Positions 26,733 to 37,122 are shown, numbered from the stretch's first letter. The stretch: DNA of 64,000 nucleotides from Propionispora hippei DSM 15287 (GCF_900141835.1 NZ_FQZD01000004.1:186001-250000), one strand, 5' to 3'. Numbers and translations are program-made. Notes: generated from the letters alone by a model not told the origin.

Positions 26733-28928
26733 ATGCTGTCACTTAATAATAGCAAGTTACGGGATTTTTTTCTTCAACCAACGAGTACATATGCAAAACC
26801 CATCATTCGTCGTATGGTACTTGGGTTGGCGTTTTTTTTCGTGTTTACCGTCGTTTTATCGGCCGATTTTGTTTCCGATAAAGTTTCTTTCCAAATTGGA
26901 CAAGTTAGTGATCGCGATATTCTTGCTCCCCGTACCGTTTCTTATGTAGATACGGTAAAAACCAAGCATTTGGAAGAAGAGGTACTTTCCAGTATTGCCA
27001 ACGTGTATGATCTGGACGTTTCGATCATGGCCAAAGCGGATGAGAGTGTAGCGGCCATCTTCCTGATAGCCCGTTCGACACTGGCTGACACCTCGTTAAA
27101 AACGGATGAAGGGAAGATGGGAAAGATTTCCGCCAATATGCCGGTCAGTCTGCCGCAAACCGCGGTGGCCGGGTTGGTTCAACTTAATGAAGTGGACTTG
27201 GTAAAAGCGGAGGAACAGGTTAAATTATTGCTGCATAAATATTTTCAGCGTGGAATCCGCGATGATGATATTGACCTTGCCAGAAAGCATATTGTAATCG
27301 AAACAGAGGAATTGGGCCTTAACAAACATATGGAGGCGGCCGTTGCCGGCATCACGCAGCAACTGTTAAAGCCTAATTTTATTTTGAATGTGCGCGAAAC
27401 CGACAAGCGTAAGCAGTCGGCGTTAAATAGTATTGAACCGGTGCGGGAGACTGTAAAACAAGGACAAATCCTAGTCAGAAAGGGCGATGTGGTTACGGCC
27501 GACCAGATCCAGGCAATGGAAGAGCTTGGCTTATACAAAGGACAAGTTGGTGAGATCAGGGTTTTTGGTCTGACTGTGTTTGTGTTGCTGGTCATGCTGC
27601 TGGTCATGGGTTATCTGTATAAATTTTCCCGTGGGGTATATGAAAATGATTTGCAGTTGGCCTTACTGGGACTGATCATCCTGTTAACCTTGCTGTTAGG
27701 TAAGACGGCCCATTATTACTCTGACTTCGTAGCCCCTGTGGCGGCTGGTGCTCTCTTAGCGTCTATTCTTATTGATGCCAGAGTTGGGTTGCTCACCGGG
27801 GTGACGGCAGCCATGCTGTTCGGAGTGATTGTAGATCAGGATCTACGTGCCGTGTCGGTTGCTCTAATTGGCAGCATGGTTGGCGTATATAGTGTGTCTA
27901 AGGTGACCCATGGCTATAGTTTGACTAAAACGGGTGTTTGGATTGCAGCGGTTAATTTCATTGTCATTCTGGCTACCGGTTTTATTAAACAGGTTAATCC
28001 TTCACAGGTCCTCTTTCAAGGCTTGCAGGGAGTAGTTAGCGGGATTATATCTGCCGTTATTACCATTGGGTTATTGCCTTATCTGGAACATGCCTTTAAT
28101 ATCACTACCAGCATCAAACTGCTGGACCTGACCCGGCCTAATCATCCGCTGCTGCAACGGTTGCTGCTGGATGCTCCCGGGACCTATCATCACAGCGTTT
28201 TAGTCGGTAATCTGGCGGAAACAGCTGCCGACAGTATTGGCGCCGATCCGGTGGTCGTCAGAGTTGGTGCTTATTTCCATGATATCGGAAAAATCAAACG
28301 TCCTTACTTTTTTGTTGAAAATCAAGTGGGAATTGATAATCCCCATGAAAAAATTGCTCCTTCTTTGAGCACTTTAATCGTAACTTCCCATATTAAAGAC
28401 GGAATTGATTTATGCCGGGACTATAAGATACCGCAAGTGATCACTGATATTGTTCAACAGCACCACGGGACAACGTTGGTATCGTATTTTTATAACAGGG
28501 CCACCGAAACAGATCATAGTGAATGCATTGTGGAAGCTGACTTTCGCTACGAGGGGCCGCGACCGCAGACTAAGGAGGCGGCGCTTATTATGCTGGCCGA
28601 TTGCTGCGAAGCCGCGGTTCGTTCCATAGCCAAACCCAACTTGAACCGGATTGAGGCGATGGTTAGAAAGATCATCAGGGAAAGACTGCATGACGGACAA
28701 TTGGACGAGTGCAGTTTGACTTTAAAGGATTTGAATATCATCGGTGATGTGTTTATCCGGGTCTTATCCAGTATGTTTCATACCCGGATCGAATATCCGG
28801 ATACGCTAAAAGAATTAGAGAAGAGGAAGTATAAAAATGGAAGTAACAATAAGCAATCTCCAGCAAAAGATGAAAGTAACGGACCAACTGGAGAACACCG
28901 TGACGGCTGTGCTGCAAAAAGCAGCTGA
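26733..28928 (+). CDS. pgpH: 7TM-HD phosphohydrolase (PgpH-type c-di-AMP phosphodiesterase)
   Basis: 731 residues from ATG 26733 after GGAGTG. N-terminal membrane helix, a large external 7TMR-HDED domain (about residues 50-270), seven membrane helices (about 285-480), and a cytoplasmic HD domain with APGTYHHSVLVGNLAE, AYFHDIGKIKRP and VQQHHGTTL. PgpH hydrolyses the second messenger c-di-AMP. The last 30 codons overlap ybeY in another frame; the tail (NGSNNKQSPAKDESNGPTG...) is low-complexity and may be a run-on past the ancestral stop. Confidence 0.94.
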   Translation: MLSLNNSKLRDFFLQPTSTYAKPIIRRMVLGLAFFFVFTVVLSADFVSDKVSFQIGQVSDRDILAPRTVSYVDTVKTKHLEEEVLSSIANVYDLDVSIMAKADESVAAIFLIARSTLADTSLKTDEGKMGKISANMPVSLPQTAVAGLVQLNEVDLVKAEEQVKLLLHKYFQRGIRDDDIDLARKHIVIETEELGLNKHMEAAVAGITQQLLKPNFILNVRETDKRKQSALNSIEPVRETVKQGQILVRKGDVVTADQIQAMEELGLYKGQVGEIRVFGLTVFVLLVMLLVMGYLYKFSRGVYENDLQLALLGLIILLTLLLGKTAHYYSDFVAPVAAGALLASILIDARVGLLTGVTAAMLFGVIVDQDLRAVSVALIGSMVGVYSVSKVTHGYSLTKTGVWIAAVNFIVILATGFIKQVNPSQVLFQGLQGVVSGIISAVITIGLLPYLEHAFNITTSIKLLDLTRPNHPLLQRLLLDAPGTYHHSVLVGNLAETAADSIGADPVVVRVGAYFHDIGKIKRPYFFVENQVGIDNPHEKIAPSLSTLIVTSHIKDGIDLCRDYKIPQVITDIVQQHHGTTLVSYFYNRATETDHSECIVEADFRYEGPRPQTKEAALIMLADCCEAAVRSIAKPNLNRIEAMVRKIIRERLHDGQLDECSLTLKDLNIIGDVFIRVLSSMFHTRIEYPDTLKELEKRKYKNGSNNKQSPAKDESNGPTGEHRDGCAAKSS

Positions 28929-29316
28929 AATACATGCCCTGGCACCACAAACCGAAGTGAGTGTTGTTCTGGCCGATGATCCTTATATCAGGGAGCTTAA
29001 CCGGGATTATCGTGGGAAAGACCGGGCTACGGACGTGCTTTCATTTGCCTTGAATGAAGGCGATGAACCGGATATTATTGATGGTCCGGAGGAACTGCTG
29101 CTGGGTGACATCATCATCTCCTTGGAAACGGCCGAGCGGCAAGCCGGTGAATTCGGGCATAGTCTGGAACGTGAGCTGGCTTATCTGACCGTCCATGGCA
29201 TGTTACACTTACTGGGCTTTGATCATGAGGACGAGCTGGAGCGCCAGACTATGAGGCTGGAGGAAGAACGGGTCTTGGCGGCGCTTAATATTACCAGAAG
29301 TCCTAATGATATATGA
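28837..29316 (+). CDS. ybeY: Endoribonuclease YbeY
   Basis: 159 residues; zinc site HGMLHLLGFDHEDELE (HxxxHxxxxxH) near the C-terminus. Functions in 16S rRNA 3'-end maturation and ribosome quality control. ATG at 28837 after GAGGAAG, inside the end of pgpH. Upstream of era, as usual, but without the dgkA and cdd genes that separate them in Bacillus. Confidence 0.96.
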   Translation: MEVTISNLQQKMKVTDQLENTVTAVLQKAAEIHALAPQTEVSVVLADDPYIRELNRDYRGKDRATDVLSFALNEGDEPDIIDGPEELLLGDIIISLETAERQAGEFGHSLERELAYLTVHGMLHLLGFDHEDELERQTMRLEEERVLAALNITRSPNDI

Positions 29317-29334
29317 AGACAGGAGACTGACATA

Positions 29335-30297
29335 GTGAAAGTATCAGAAGAAGCAAGAACTGTAGCAAGTTCTTCAAAAGGGGAATCCGGAATGAGAGAA
29401 GTAGCTGAAAAACAAGAATATAAATCGGGGTTCGTCGCCATTATTGGCCGTCCTAATGTGGGAAAATCCACTTTGATGAATAGTCTGATTGGACAAAAGG
29501 TGGCGATTATGTCTGATAAGCCCCAAACCACCCGCAATAAAATTTTGTGTGTGTTAACGTTGGCGGACGCTCAGATTCTGTTTATTGACACGCCGGGCAT
29601 ACATAAGCCTAAGCATAAATTGGGTGAGTATATGGTCAAAACGGCGGAAAATACCTTGCATGAAGTAGATGTTGTTGCCTTTGTTGTTGATGCCACTGAA
29701 GAACTGGGTGCCGGGGAGCAGTATATCCTGGAGAGACTTAAAACGGTTAAGACGCCGGTGATTCTGGTAATTAACAAGATTGACCAAATCAGCAAAAACA
29801 ATATTTTGCCGATTATTACCCAATATACAAATTGCTTTGATTTTTCGGCGGTCGTGCCAATTTCTGCCTTGGAACATACTAATCTTGATCATTTGACAGA
29901 CGAGATAAAAAAACATTTAAAACCGGGGCCGCAGTATTACCCTGAAGATATGCTGACCGATCAGCCGGAACGGCTGGTTATTGCCGAGCTGATCAGAGAG
30001 AAGATTCTTCACGTTACCAGAGAGGAAATTCCCCACGCCATAGCCGTGGATATTGAGGAAATTACTACGCGACCTAATGACGATTTATATATCAGGGCTG
30101 TGGTATATGTGGAGCGGGAATCACAAAAGGGCATTGTCATTGGTGCCGGCGGCAAATTGCTAAAAGAGATTGGTCATGCGGCCAGAAAAGATATTGAGAA
30201 TCTGCTTGGCTCGAAAAGCTTTCTGGATTTATGGGTTAAAGTGAAAAAGGATTGGCGTAACCGGGACAGTTCATTGCGGAATTTTGGCTATGAATAA
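29335..30297 (+). CDS. era: GTPase Era
   Basis: Ribosome-assembly GTPase that binds 16S rRNA. G1 [17 protein letters not shown] switch [10 protein letters not shown]3 [11 protein letters not shown]4 NKID; C-terminal KH domain with [30 protein letters not shown] start at 29335 with AGGAG nine bases upstream gives 320 residues; an internal ATG (29392) would give about 301, closer to the usual length. The extra N-terminus is Ser/Lys-rich. Confidence 0.97.
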   Translation: MKVSEEARTVASSSKGESGMREVAEKQEYKSGFVAIIGRPNVGKSTLMNSLIGQKVAIMSDKPQTTRNKILCVLTLADAQILFIDTPGIHKPKHKLGEYMVKTAENTLHEVDVVAFVVDATEELGAGEQYILERLKTVKTPVILVINKIDQISKNNILPIITQYTNCFDFSAVVPISALEHTNLDHLTDEIKKHLKPGPQYYPEDMLTDQPERLVIAELIREKILHVTREEIPHAIAVDIEEITTRPNDDLYIRAVVYVERESQKGIVIGAGGKLLKEIGHAARKDIENLLGSKSFLDLWVKVKKDWRNRDSSLRNFGYE

Positions 30298-30320
30298 CCG
30301 GACGGCATAGAAAGATTCTG

Positions 30321-30350
30321 ATGACTACCTGGCAGGTAGTCATTTCTCTT
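30321..30350 (+). terminator. Terminator after era
   Basis: ATGACTACC / GGTAGTCAT stem, 5-base loop, then TTCTCTTT. Confidence 0.8.
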
Positions 30351-30352
30351 TA

Positions 30353-30381
30353 TTGACCGCAATCAGGATAGATGGTATCAT
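30353..30381 (+). promoter_or_regulatory. Sigma-A promoter of the DUF502 gene
   Basis: TTGACC at 30353-30358, 17 bases, TATCAT at 30376-30381, just after the era terminator and 21 bases before the start codon. Confidence 0.55.
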
Positions 30382-30401
30382 TTGTAAAGAGGAGTATTTT
30401 T

Positions 30402-30986
30402 ATGAATCGAATTTCCAAATATTTCATCAATGGCTTGATTGTGATTGTTCCCATTGCCATTACCGCTTTTGTTGTTGTACAGATTTTTTCCATGGCCGAA
30501 GATCTGCTGGGACGACATCTGCCGGTACATTTTCCTGGTATCGGGATTGTTACGGTGGTCATCCTGCTGGTTGTGACGGGTTGGCTATCTTCGTATTGGA
30601 TATTGAAACGTCTTTTGGAATTTGGCGAGCGATTGCTGGATTCCATTCCCATAGTAAAGTTTATTTACAAAAGCATCAAACAATTATCTACGGCTGTTTT
30701 TGAATCACAGCATCTGTTTAAACAGGCTGTTCTGGTGCCTTATCCTCATCCGGGGGCAAAGTCAATCGGCTTTATTATGTCGGAACTTTCCGAACCGATG
30801 GCGGAAGCTTTGGACGGAGAACATGTCTGTGTCTATGTTCCGATGAGTTTTAATTTAACCAACGGCTTTAATATTCTGGTACCTAAGAAGGATATAATAG
30901 TTTTAGACATTACCAGTGAGAGTGCACTGCAGTATATTTTTACAGCAGGAACCATTATGCCGGTCCGGCATGATGTGCAAAAATAG
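30402..30986 (+). CDS. DUF502 family membrane protein
   Basis: 194 residues from ATG 30402 after AAAGAGGAG. Two membrane helices (ISKYFINGLIVIVPIAITAFVVV and GIVTVVILLVVTGWLSSYWI), then conserved ERLLDSIPIVKFIYKSIKQL and a soluble part with FNILVPKKDI. This is the DUF502 pattern found in bacteria and plants (LIKE-COV); biochemical role unknown. A CNNM-type transporter-like gene follows 14 bases later. Confidence 0.88.
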   Translation: MNRISKYFINGLIVIVPIAITAFVVVQIFSMAEDLLGRHLPVHFPGIGIVTVVILLVVTGWLSSYWILKRLLEFGERLLDSIPIVKFIYKSIKQLSTAVFESQHLFKQAVLVPYPHPGAKSIGFIMSELSEPMAEALDGEHVCVYVPMSFNLTNGFNILVPKKDIIVLDITSESALQYIFTAGTIMPVRHDVQK

Positions 30987-31000
30987 GGAGAGGATGCGCT

Positions 31001-32350
31001 ATCGATTCGCCTTTATATAGTACGGTAAAAATAATATTGGCTTTGTTATTGGTTTTTCTGAATGGTTTTTTTGTTATTGCTGAATTTTCGCTGGTAAAAG
31101 TAAGAAAGACCCGCTTGGAGGAACTGGCTCATCAGGGCAATAGCCGGGCTGCTTTGGCTCTGAAGGTGGTGTCGGGCTTTGACACCTACCTGGGCGCCAC
31201 TCAGTTGGGGATTACTTTGGCTTCGCTGGCTCTAGGCTGGCTGGGGGAACCTGCCGTGGCGTCATTGCTGGTGTCTCTGTTTAACGACATTCTGCCGGAC
31301 AATTATTATTGGCTGGCGTCCACCGTCAGTGTGGCTCTTGGGTTTATATTTATTACCTTTCTGCATATTGTATTGGGCGAATTGGTGCCCAAATCACTGG
31401 CTATTCAAAAGACTGAGGAAGTCGCTTTATTTTCTGTGTGGCCCTTATATATTTTTCATAAAATCGGGTATCCTGTTATTTTACTGTTCAATCAGGCAGC
31501 GCAGGCATTTTTGGCCATCCTGGGGATTAAAGCCGCGAAAGAGGCTGAATTGACCCATTCGGAAGAAGAACTGCGCATGCTGGTAAGCGCCAGCCACCGT
31601 GGCGGTGTACTAGATCAAATGGAAAGCGAACTGATTGACAATGTGTTTGATTTTGCCGACCGTCTGGCCCGGGAAGTTATGATTCCGCGCCAGGATATGG
31701 TGTGCCTGTTTGTTGATGATTCTTACGAAGAGAATCTGCGGGTAGTCCGGGAAGCCAGCCATACGCGGTTTCCGCTTTGCATTGAGGATAAAGACCATGT
31801 GATCGGTATGGTTCATTTAAGAGATTTGATGGATTTTGATCTATGCAATTCTGAAAATAAAGATTTGAAGACCATCATGCGGGAGATTCTGGTCGTCCCG
31901 GAAGGAATGTCGGTAGCAAAACTTTTGCAGGTCATGCGGCGGAAACGAATCCATCTTGCGGTGGTAGCCGATGAGTATGGCGGGACGGCAGGCTTGGTGG
32001 CATTGGAAGACGTCATTGAAGAAATTGTCGGCGATATCCAGGATGAACACGATGAAATTGTCGATGTGGAAATTCAACGGCTGGAAGAAGGCAGTTACGA
32101 GTTTGACGGACGGGTGCTTCTTGATGATGTTACGGATATTTTGCATATCGAATTGGAAGACCACGAGGAAGATACGATCGGCGGGTATATTTTCGGCCTG
32201 TTAGGCCGCAAGCCGGAAATCGGTGATACAGTAAATATTGGTGCCTATGTCTTTGAAGTATTAAAAGTTAATGGATTTCGCATAGTAAGAGTGAAGGCAA
32301 AACAATTGCCGGGGCCTTCTGTGGATGACGATGAGTTAATAAGCCAATAA
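31001..32350 (+). CDS. CNNM/CorC (HlyC-TlyC) family membrane protein
   Basis: N-terminal DUF21 membrane domain (ALLLVFLNGFFVIAEFSLVKVRKTRLEE), two CBS domains (REVMIPRQDMVCLFVDDSY... and HLAVVADEYGGTAGLVALEDVIEEIVGDIQDEHDE), and a C-terminal CorC/HlyC domain. Related to Mg2+/Co2+ efflux proteins. Start: the frame has no ATG upstream of the first helix. TTG at 31037 would cut into conserved sequence, whereas ATC at 31001 gives (M)DSPLYSTVKIILALLLVF and lies 6 bases after GGGAGAGG. I therefore favour a non-standard ATC start; if wrong, use 31037. Confidence 0.85.
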   Translation: MDSPLYSTVKIILALLLVFLNGFFVIAEFSLVKVRKTRLEELAHQGNSRAALALKVVSGFDTYLGATQLGITLASLALGWLGEPAVASLLVSLFNDILPDNYYWLASTVSVALGFIFITFLHIVLGELVPKSLAIQKTEEVALFSVWPLYIFHKIGYPVILLFNQAAQAFLAILGIKAAKEAELTHSEEELRMLVSASHRGGVLDQMESELIDNVFDFADRLAREVMIPRQDMVCLFVDDSYEENLRVVREASHTRFPLCIEDKDHVIGMVHLRDLMDFDLCNSENKDLKTIMREILVVPEGMSVAKLLQVMRRKRIHLAVVADEYGGTAGLVALEDVIEEIVGDIQDEHDEIVDVEIQRLEEGSYEFDGRVLLDDVTDILHIELEDHEEDTIGGYIFGLLGRKPEIGDTVNIGAYVFEVLKVNGFRIVRVKAKQLPGPSVDDDELISQ

Positions 32351-32372
32351 CTATACGAAGGGATGATAGTAC

Positions 32373-32525
32373 ATGTTATTACGAGAAGTCATGTGGGAAA
32401 TCTTTTTAACTACCGGACATATCGGAGCATATCTAGCTTACCGTTCGTGTAAGGAGTGCGATTCTTTCGCCGGCCAGCCCTTTTTAAAAGAAGCAATTCA
32501 TACTAACAGAGTGGAAGTAGTTTAA
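32373..32525 (+). CDS. yqzL: YqzL-like small protein
   Basis: A 50-residue reading frame starting MLLREVMWEIFLTTGHIGAY and ending RVEVV, ATG after GAAGGGATGATAG. It matches the position (between era and recO) and the 'W.(I/V)F..TG.I..YL.Y' pattern of Bacillus YqzL, a conserved small protein of unknown function. The stop is six bases before recO. Confidence 0.75.
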   Translation: MLLREVMWEIFLTTGHIGAYLAYRSCKECDSFAGQPFLKEAIHTNRVEVV

Positions 32526-32530
32526 AGCAT

Positions 32531-33295
32531 ATGATCTATCCAGTGGAAGCCGTTTTGTTGGCGGTACGCGATTGGCGGGATGCCGACAGGCTGGTTACGT
32601 TATTTTCAAAAGAACAGGGAAAGCTGACAGCCGTCGCTTATGGCGCCAGGCGGCCCAGCAATCGTCTGGCCGGAAGCATTCAGCCGTTTGCTTATTTGGA
32701 TTTGCAGCTCCAATCGGGCACCGGTATGGAAGTAATTAAGCAATGCGAAGTGAAAAATCACTTCCGTCCGGTTCGTGAAGAGCTTACTTCCATGTCCTAT
32801 GCGTCTTTTCTAACAGAACTGGTCATTGAACTTTGCCCGGAACGGCAGCCGGAGCCTCTGCTTTTTGATATTCTGTTGGATGCGTTTTCGCTGATGAGAA
32901 CCAGGAATCCAAGAATTGTGGCCTTGGCCGCTGCCTGGAAAATCGTGGAGATCAGTGGCTATGTTCCGGAATGGCAGGTATGTGTTGCCTGTGGACAAGC
33001 TCTTCAATATCCGGCCTTTTTTGATGCCGGCGCCGGCGGGGCAGCCTGCTCTGTCTGCTCTTCCCGGGAGCTTCAGCTTGATAAACCGGCGGTTGAACTG
33101 ATCAATACCTTGCTGGAACTGGATTTTAAACAGCCTGAAGACTTTTCGGTTACAGGGGCTGCTTTGGTGCAGGCTGAGGCGGTTCTGGTGAAATATTTAC
33201 TGTACTGTCTGGATAAGCCACTGAAATCCCTGGGCTTTATCCGACAATTACACGCCGTTAACCGTTCCCGCTCTGCTAGTACCTTGTCAGTTTAA
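32531..33295 (+). CDS. recO: DNA repair protein RecO
   Basis: 254 residues. N-terminal OB fold (PVEAVLLAVRDWRDADRLVTLFSKEQGKLTAVAYGARRPSNRLAGSIQPF), a helical middle and a zinc-finger-like CVACGQALQYPAF...ACSVCSS. RecO loads RecA onto SSB-coated DNA with RecR. It keeps the era-yqzL-recO-glyQ order of Bacillus. Confidence 0.95.
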   Translation: MIYPVEAVLLAVRDWRDADRLVTLFSKEQGKLTAVAYGARRPSNRLAGSIQPFAYLDLQLQSGTGMEVIKQCEVKNHFRPVREELTSMSYASFLTELVIELCPERQPEPLLFDILLDAFSLMRTRNPRIVALAAAWKIVEISGYVPEWQVCVACGQALQYPAFFDAGAGGAACSVCSSRELQLDKPAVELINTLLELDFKQPEDFSVTGAALVQAEAVLVKYLLYCLDKPLKSLGFIRQLHAVNRSRSASTLSV

Positions 33296-33381
33296 GACAG
33301 TAGAAGGATGACAAAGTTATTAAATGGTATAGGTTTCACGGCGGCGGGTATTATAAGAATAAAAATCTGGAGGAACACATA

Positions 33382-33774
33382 ATGGAAGAAATTACTCTGG
33401 AAAAGATTGACGCTATACGGAGCAGAACTGGTGTTTCTTATCGTGAGGCCAAGGAAGCACTGGAACAAGCGCGGGGCAATGTCGTTGAGGCCTTGATTGC
33501 GCTGGAAAGCGAAAAACAGACGAACTGGACGGAGGAGTTTTCCGTCCGATCCTCAGAAGTGATTGATAAGGTGAAAGAACTGATTCATGAAGGAAATGTC
33601 AATAGCATTCGGGTAAAGCATGAGGATAAGACCTTGGTGGATATTCCTGTCGGCTTAGGTGCGCTTGGCGCTGTTTTTCTACCGCAACTGGCCGCGTTAG
33701 GTGTTTTGGTTGCCGTGTTTAAGCGCTGCACCATTGAAGTTATTCGCAACGATAAGAACGATCACGAAGAATAA
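33382..33774 (+). CDS. UBA-like / DUF4342 protein
   Basis: 130 residues. N-terminal UBA/EF-Ts-like three-helix domain (LEKIDAIRSRTGVSYREAKEALEQARGNVVEALIALE), then a DUF4342 region with VDIPVGLGALGAVFLPQLAALGVLVAVFKRCTIEVI, which looks like a hydrophobic hairpin able to contact membrane. Function unknown. Independent of the glyQS T-box transcript downstream. Confidence 0.82.
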   Translation: MEEITLEKIDAIRSRTGVSYREAKEALEQARGNVVEALIALESEKQTNWTEEFSVRSSEVIDKVKELIHEGNVNSIRVKHEDKTLVDIPVGLGALGAVFLPQLAALGVLVAVFKRCTIEVIRNDKNDHEE

Positions 33775-33796
33775 GAGTTTATTGCGTAAGATTAAA

Positions 33797-33825
33797 TTGA
33801 CATTGCCTGGCTTATTTGGTATATT
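33797..33825 (+). promoter_or_regulatory. Sigma-A promoter of the glyQS T-box leader
   Basis: TTGACA at 33797-33802, 17 bases, TATATT at 33820-33825. Confidence 0.75.
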
Positions 33826-33837
33826 GTATAGTAAAAT

Positions 33838-34077
33838 ACGGCAATGAAGAAAAAGAGTAGCCTGCGTTTTAGCGAGCCGGGGATGGTGCAAGCCCGGGGT
33901 ATGGTCAGGTGAAGGCGTTTTGGAGCTGCGGACGGAAATACTGCGATGGTTTTATAGCGGTAGAGTAGAAGCCGTAATATTTTAAAGTGGGCACTTGCCA
34001 AGCAGGGTGGAACCGCGGGATGATAAAAATCTCGTCCCTGGTAACAGATTGTTACTGGGGACGCGGATTTTTTTTAT
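33838..34077 (+). promoter_or_regulatory. Glycine T-box riboswitch
   Basis: Leader of about 240 nt before glyQ. Stem I region with the distal GGATGGTGCAAGCCCGG fold, specifier bulge containing GGC (33914-33916, glycine codon) in GAAGGCGTTTT, and the antiterminator T-box AGGGTGGAACCGCGG at 34004-34018. Next comes the competing terminator stem GTCCC..GTAAC / GTTAC..GGGAC with a long T-tract (34034-34077). Uncharged tRNA-Gly should stabilise the antiterminator and allow glyQS transcription. Confidence 0.93.
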
Positions 34078-34123
34078 TTTTGTCTTTTATTTTATTTAAG
34101 GAAAAATTACAGGAGGGGAATAT

Positions 34124-35008
34124 ATGACATTTCAGGAAATCATCTTAACTTTACAGAATTTCTGGGCGGAGCAGAAATGTATTTTACAACAGCCTTATGA
34201 TGTAGAAAAAGGGGCGGGAACAATGAACCCGGCGACTTTTTTGCGGGCTTTAGGGCCGGAGCCTTGGAACGTTGCTTACGTGGAGCCGTCCAGACGGCCT
34301 ACTGACGGCCGGTATGGCGATAATCCCAATCGCTTGTTTCAGCATCACCAATTTCAGGTGATTATGAAGCCGTCACCCGACAATATACAGGAACTTTATT
34401 TGGAAAGTTTGTCCCGTCTGGGTATTGACCCGGCTAAGCACGATATTCGCTTTGTGGAGGACAATTGGGAATCTCCTACGCTGGGCGCCTGGGGATTAGG
34501 TTGGGAAGTATGGCTGGATGGCATGGAAATTACTCAGTTTACTTATTTTCAACAGGTGGGAAGTATTGATGTTAAGCCTGTATCGGTTGAAATTACGTAT
34601 GGTTTAGAACGGCTGTCCATGTACATTCAGGGAAAAGAAAATGTGTTTGATATTGAATGGGTGGATGGCATTACCTATGGTGATGTTTTTCATCGGAATG
34701 AAGTGGAGCATTCTCATTACAACTTTGAATTGGCTGATACCAACCTCTTGTTCCAATTGTTTGATCTGTATGAAAAAGAGGCTTTACGCGTGTTAGACAG
34801 CGGTTTTGTCCTTCCGGCCTACGATTATGTCTTGAAGTGTTCTCATACCTTTAACTTACTGGATGCGCGAGGGGCGATCAGCGTGAGTGAGCGTACCGGC
34901 TTCATTGGCCGGGTTCGCAACATGGCCCGGCTCTGTGCGCAGGCTTATTTGACTCAAAGGGAAAAACTGGGGTATCCGCTGCTTAAGGGAGGAAAGAATA
35001 ATGCCTAA
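34124..35008 (+). CDS. glyQ: Glycyl-tRNA synthetase alpha subunit
   Basis: 294 residues, catalytic class II core of the tetrameric bacterial enzyme: [74 protein letters not shown]. The stop overlaps glyS by 8 bases. Expression controlled by the glycine T-box. Confidence 0.98.
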   Translation: MTFQEIILTLQNFWAEQKCILQQPYDVEKGAGTMNPATFLRALGPEPWNVAYVEPSRRPTDGRYGDNPNRLFQHHQFQVIMKPSPDNIQELYLESLSRLGIDPAKHDIRFVEDNWESPTLGAWGLGWEVWLDGMEITQFTYFQQVGSIDVKPVSVEITYGLERLSMYIQGKENVFDIEWVDGITYGDVFHRNEVEHSHYNFELADTNLLFQLFDLYEKEALRVLDSGFVLPAYDYVLKCSHTFNLLDARGAISVSERTGFIGRVRNMARLCAQAYLTQREKLGYPLLKGGKNNA

Positions 35009-37070
35009 AGATTTATTGTTGGAAATTGGAACTGAAGAAATCCCAGCCAGATTTATGCCGGACATTTTGGCGCAATTTGAGAAAATTGCCAAAGATAGAC
35101 TGGAGAAATTACGCATCGCTTATAGCGAAGTGCGGACATTCGGCACACCGCGCAGAATAGCGCTTGTCATTCGTGAACTGGCAGAGCAGCAGAAAGATTG
35201 GCAGACGGAAAACAAAGGGCCATCGCTGAAAATTGCCTTTGACGCGCAGGGGCAGCCCACCAAGGCTGCGCAGGGTTTTGCCCGTGGACAGGGTGTTGAT
35301 GTGAATAGTTTAGTTACCAGGGAAGGCTATGTATATGCGGTGATTAATGAAAAAGGCCGGTCGGTAGCTGAGCTGATACCAGAAATGCTGCTTTCACTGA
35401 TTCAGAGTCTGAACTTTCCCAAGACTATGCGCTGGGGCGATCATGATATCCGTTTTGTCCGACCGATTCGCTGGTTGTTGGCGCTCTGCGGTACGGAGTG
35501 CATTCCGCTGACTATTACGGATGTAGTAAGCAGCAACTATACGTTTGGCCATCGTTTCCTGAGTTCCGGGGCAATAACGGTTGATTCGGTTGATGATTAT
35601 TTTAAAAAACTGGCTGATCATTTTGTTATGGTTGATCAGGAGGAACGCCGCAGGGTTATTCGTGAACAGGTGGAAAAGCTGGCCGTAAGTCATGGCGGAA
35701 CGGCTGAGATTGATGAAGAGTTATTGGAAGAAGTTGTGTTCTTGGTAGAGTATCCTACTGCTCTTTGTGGTACCTTCGATAAAGCCTATCTGGCTTTGCC
35801 GGCGGAAGCCATTGTAACGCCGATGCGGGAACATCAACGGTATTTTCCGGTCAGAGCCAAGGATAAATCGTTGCTGCCGGTCTTTATTACGGTACGCAAC
35901 GGCAACGCAGATCATTTGGAGATTGTTCAGCACGGCAATGAACGGGTACTAAGGGCCAGACTGGATGATGCCAAATTCTTCTTTGAAGAGGATCAGAAAG
36001 TGACACTAGCCAACCGGGTAGGCCGATTGAAAACGATCGTGTTTCAGGATGGTTTGGGAACGTTATATGATAAGACCTTACGGGTTCAGCGTTTAGCTGG
36101 TCAAATTGCCGGTAAGCTTGGTCAAGACAGTAATACCTGTGCAATTGTGGAAAGAAGTGCGTTGTTAGCCAAGGCTGATTTGGTCACAGGCATGGTGTAT
36201 GAGTTTACCGAACTGCAGGGCATCATGGGGCGCCAATATGCTCTTCTAAATGGTGAAAAACCGCCTGTAGCTCAAGCAATTTATGAACATTACCTTCCCC
36301 GTTTTTCCGGTGATGAACTACCGCAAAGTGATGCCGGCCGCATTGTCAGCATTGCCGATAAAATGGATAATATCGTAGCCACTTTTAGCCGCGGCTTGAT
36401 TCCGACAGGCTCTCAAGATCCGTATGCTTTGCGCCGCCAGTCACTGGGGATTGTCCATATCCTGATTGACGGAACTTATCACTTGTCACTGCAAGAGCTC
36501 TTGGAAGATACGCTGAACTTATTACAAATTACCGACGGAGCCAAACGGGAAAAGTTGACTGCCGAGGTGCAGGATTTCTTCCGCCTGCGTATTAAAAATG
36601 TGCTGGCTGATGCCGGTATCCGTTATGATTTAATTGATTCGGTATTGACTAGTGGTACGGATGATATTTATAATACCTGGCTTAAAGCTAATGCCGTTGC
36701 CGCTAACGCGGGGGGCGGTGAACTGCAGCTTGCGGCTCAGGCGTTTACCCGTATCGCTAATTTAACTAAAAATATCGCGGATACCATCAACTTAGCGATA
36801 AGCCCGTCTCTGTTTGCCAATCCGGCGGAACAAGCCCTGTATCAAACCTATGGTGCAGTCCGGGAGAAGGTATTGTCTGCTGCCGGCACCAAGCGGTATG
36901 ACGAAGCCTTGACCTCATTATTTGGCTTGATTGCACCGATAGATGCTTTTTTTAGCGAAGTTATGGTTATGGTAGACGATCTGCCGGTGAGGAACAACCG
37001 TCTTGCCTTATTAAAGGCTGTGCTGGAACTGTCGCATACAGTGGCTGATTTTAGCAAAATTACTTTATGA
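35001..37070 (+). CDS. glyS: Glycyl-tRNA synthetase beta subunit
   Basis: 689 residues, start [23 protein letters not shown], with conserved [12 protein letters not shown]-like central domain ([11 protein letters not shown]) and a C-terminal anticodon-binding (DALR-like) domain. Binds tRNA and completes the alpha2-beta2 enzyme. ATG overlaps the end of glyQ. Confidence 0.98.
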   Translation: MPKDLLLEIGTEEIPARFMPDILAQFEKIAKDRLEKLRIAYSEVRTFGTPRRIALVIRELAEQQKDWQTENKGPSLKIAFDAQGQPTKAAQGFARGQGVDVNSLVTREGYVYAVINEKGRSVAELIPEMLLSLIQSLNFPKTMRWGDHDIRFVRPIRWLLALCGTECIPLTITDVVSSNYTFGHRFLSSGAITVDSVDDYFKKLADHFVMVDQEERRRVIREQVEKLAVSHGGTAEIDEELLEEVVFLVEYPTALCGTFDKAYLALPAEAIVTPMREHQRYFPVRAKDKSLLPVFITVRNGNADHLEIVQHGNERVLRARLDDAKFFFEEDQKVTLANRVGRLKTIVFQDGLGTLYDKTLRVQRLAGQIAGKLGQDSNTCAIVERSALLAKADLVTGMVYEFTELQGIMGRQYALLNGEKPPVAQAIYEHYLPRFSGDELPQSDAGRIVSIADKMDNIVATFSRGLIPTGSQDPYALRRQSLGIVHILIDGTYHLSLQELLEDTLNLLQITDGAKREKLTAEVQDFFRLRIKNVLADAGIRYDLIDSVLTSGTDDIYNTWLKANAVAANAGGGELQLAAQAFTRIANLTKNIADTINLAISPSLFANPAEQALYQTYGAVREKVLSAAGTKRYDEALTSLFGLIAPIDAFFSEVMVMVDDLPVRNNRLALLKAVLELSHTVADFSKITL

Positions 37071-37090
37071 GTAAATGAATAAAATAAATA

Positions 37091-37122
37091 AGAAAAACCT
37101 GTACAACTGTACAGGTTTTTCT
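37091..37122. terminator. Bidirectional terminator between glyS and the lptA-like gene
   Basis: AAAAACCTGTACA / TGTACAGGTTTTT, symmetric with A- and T-runs, between converging genes. Confidence 0.9.
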
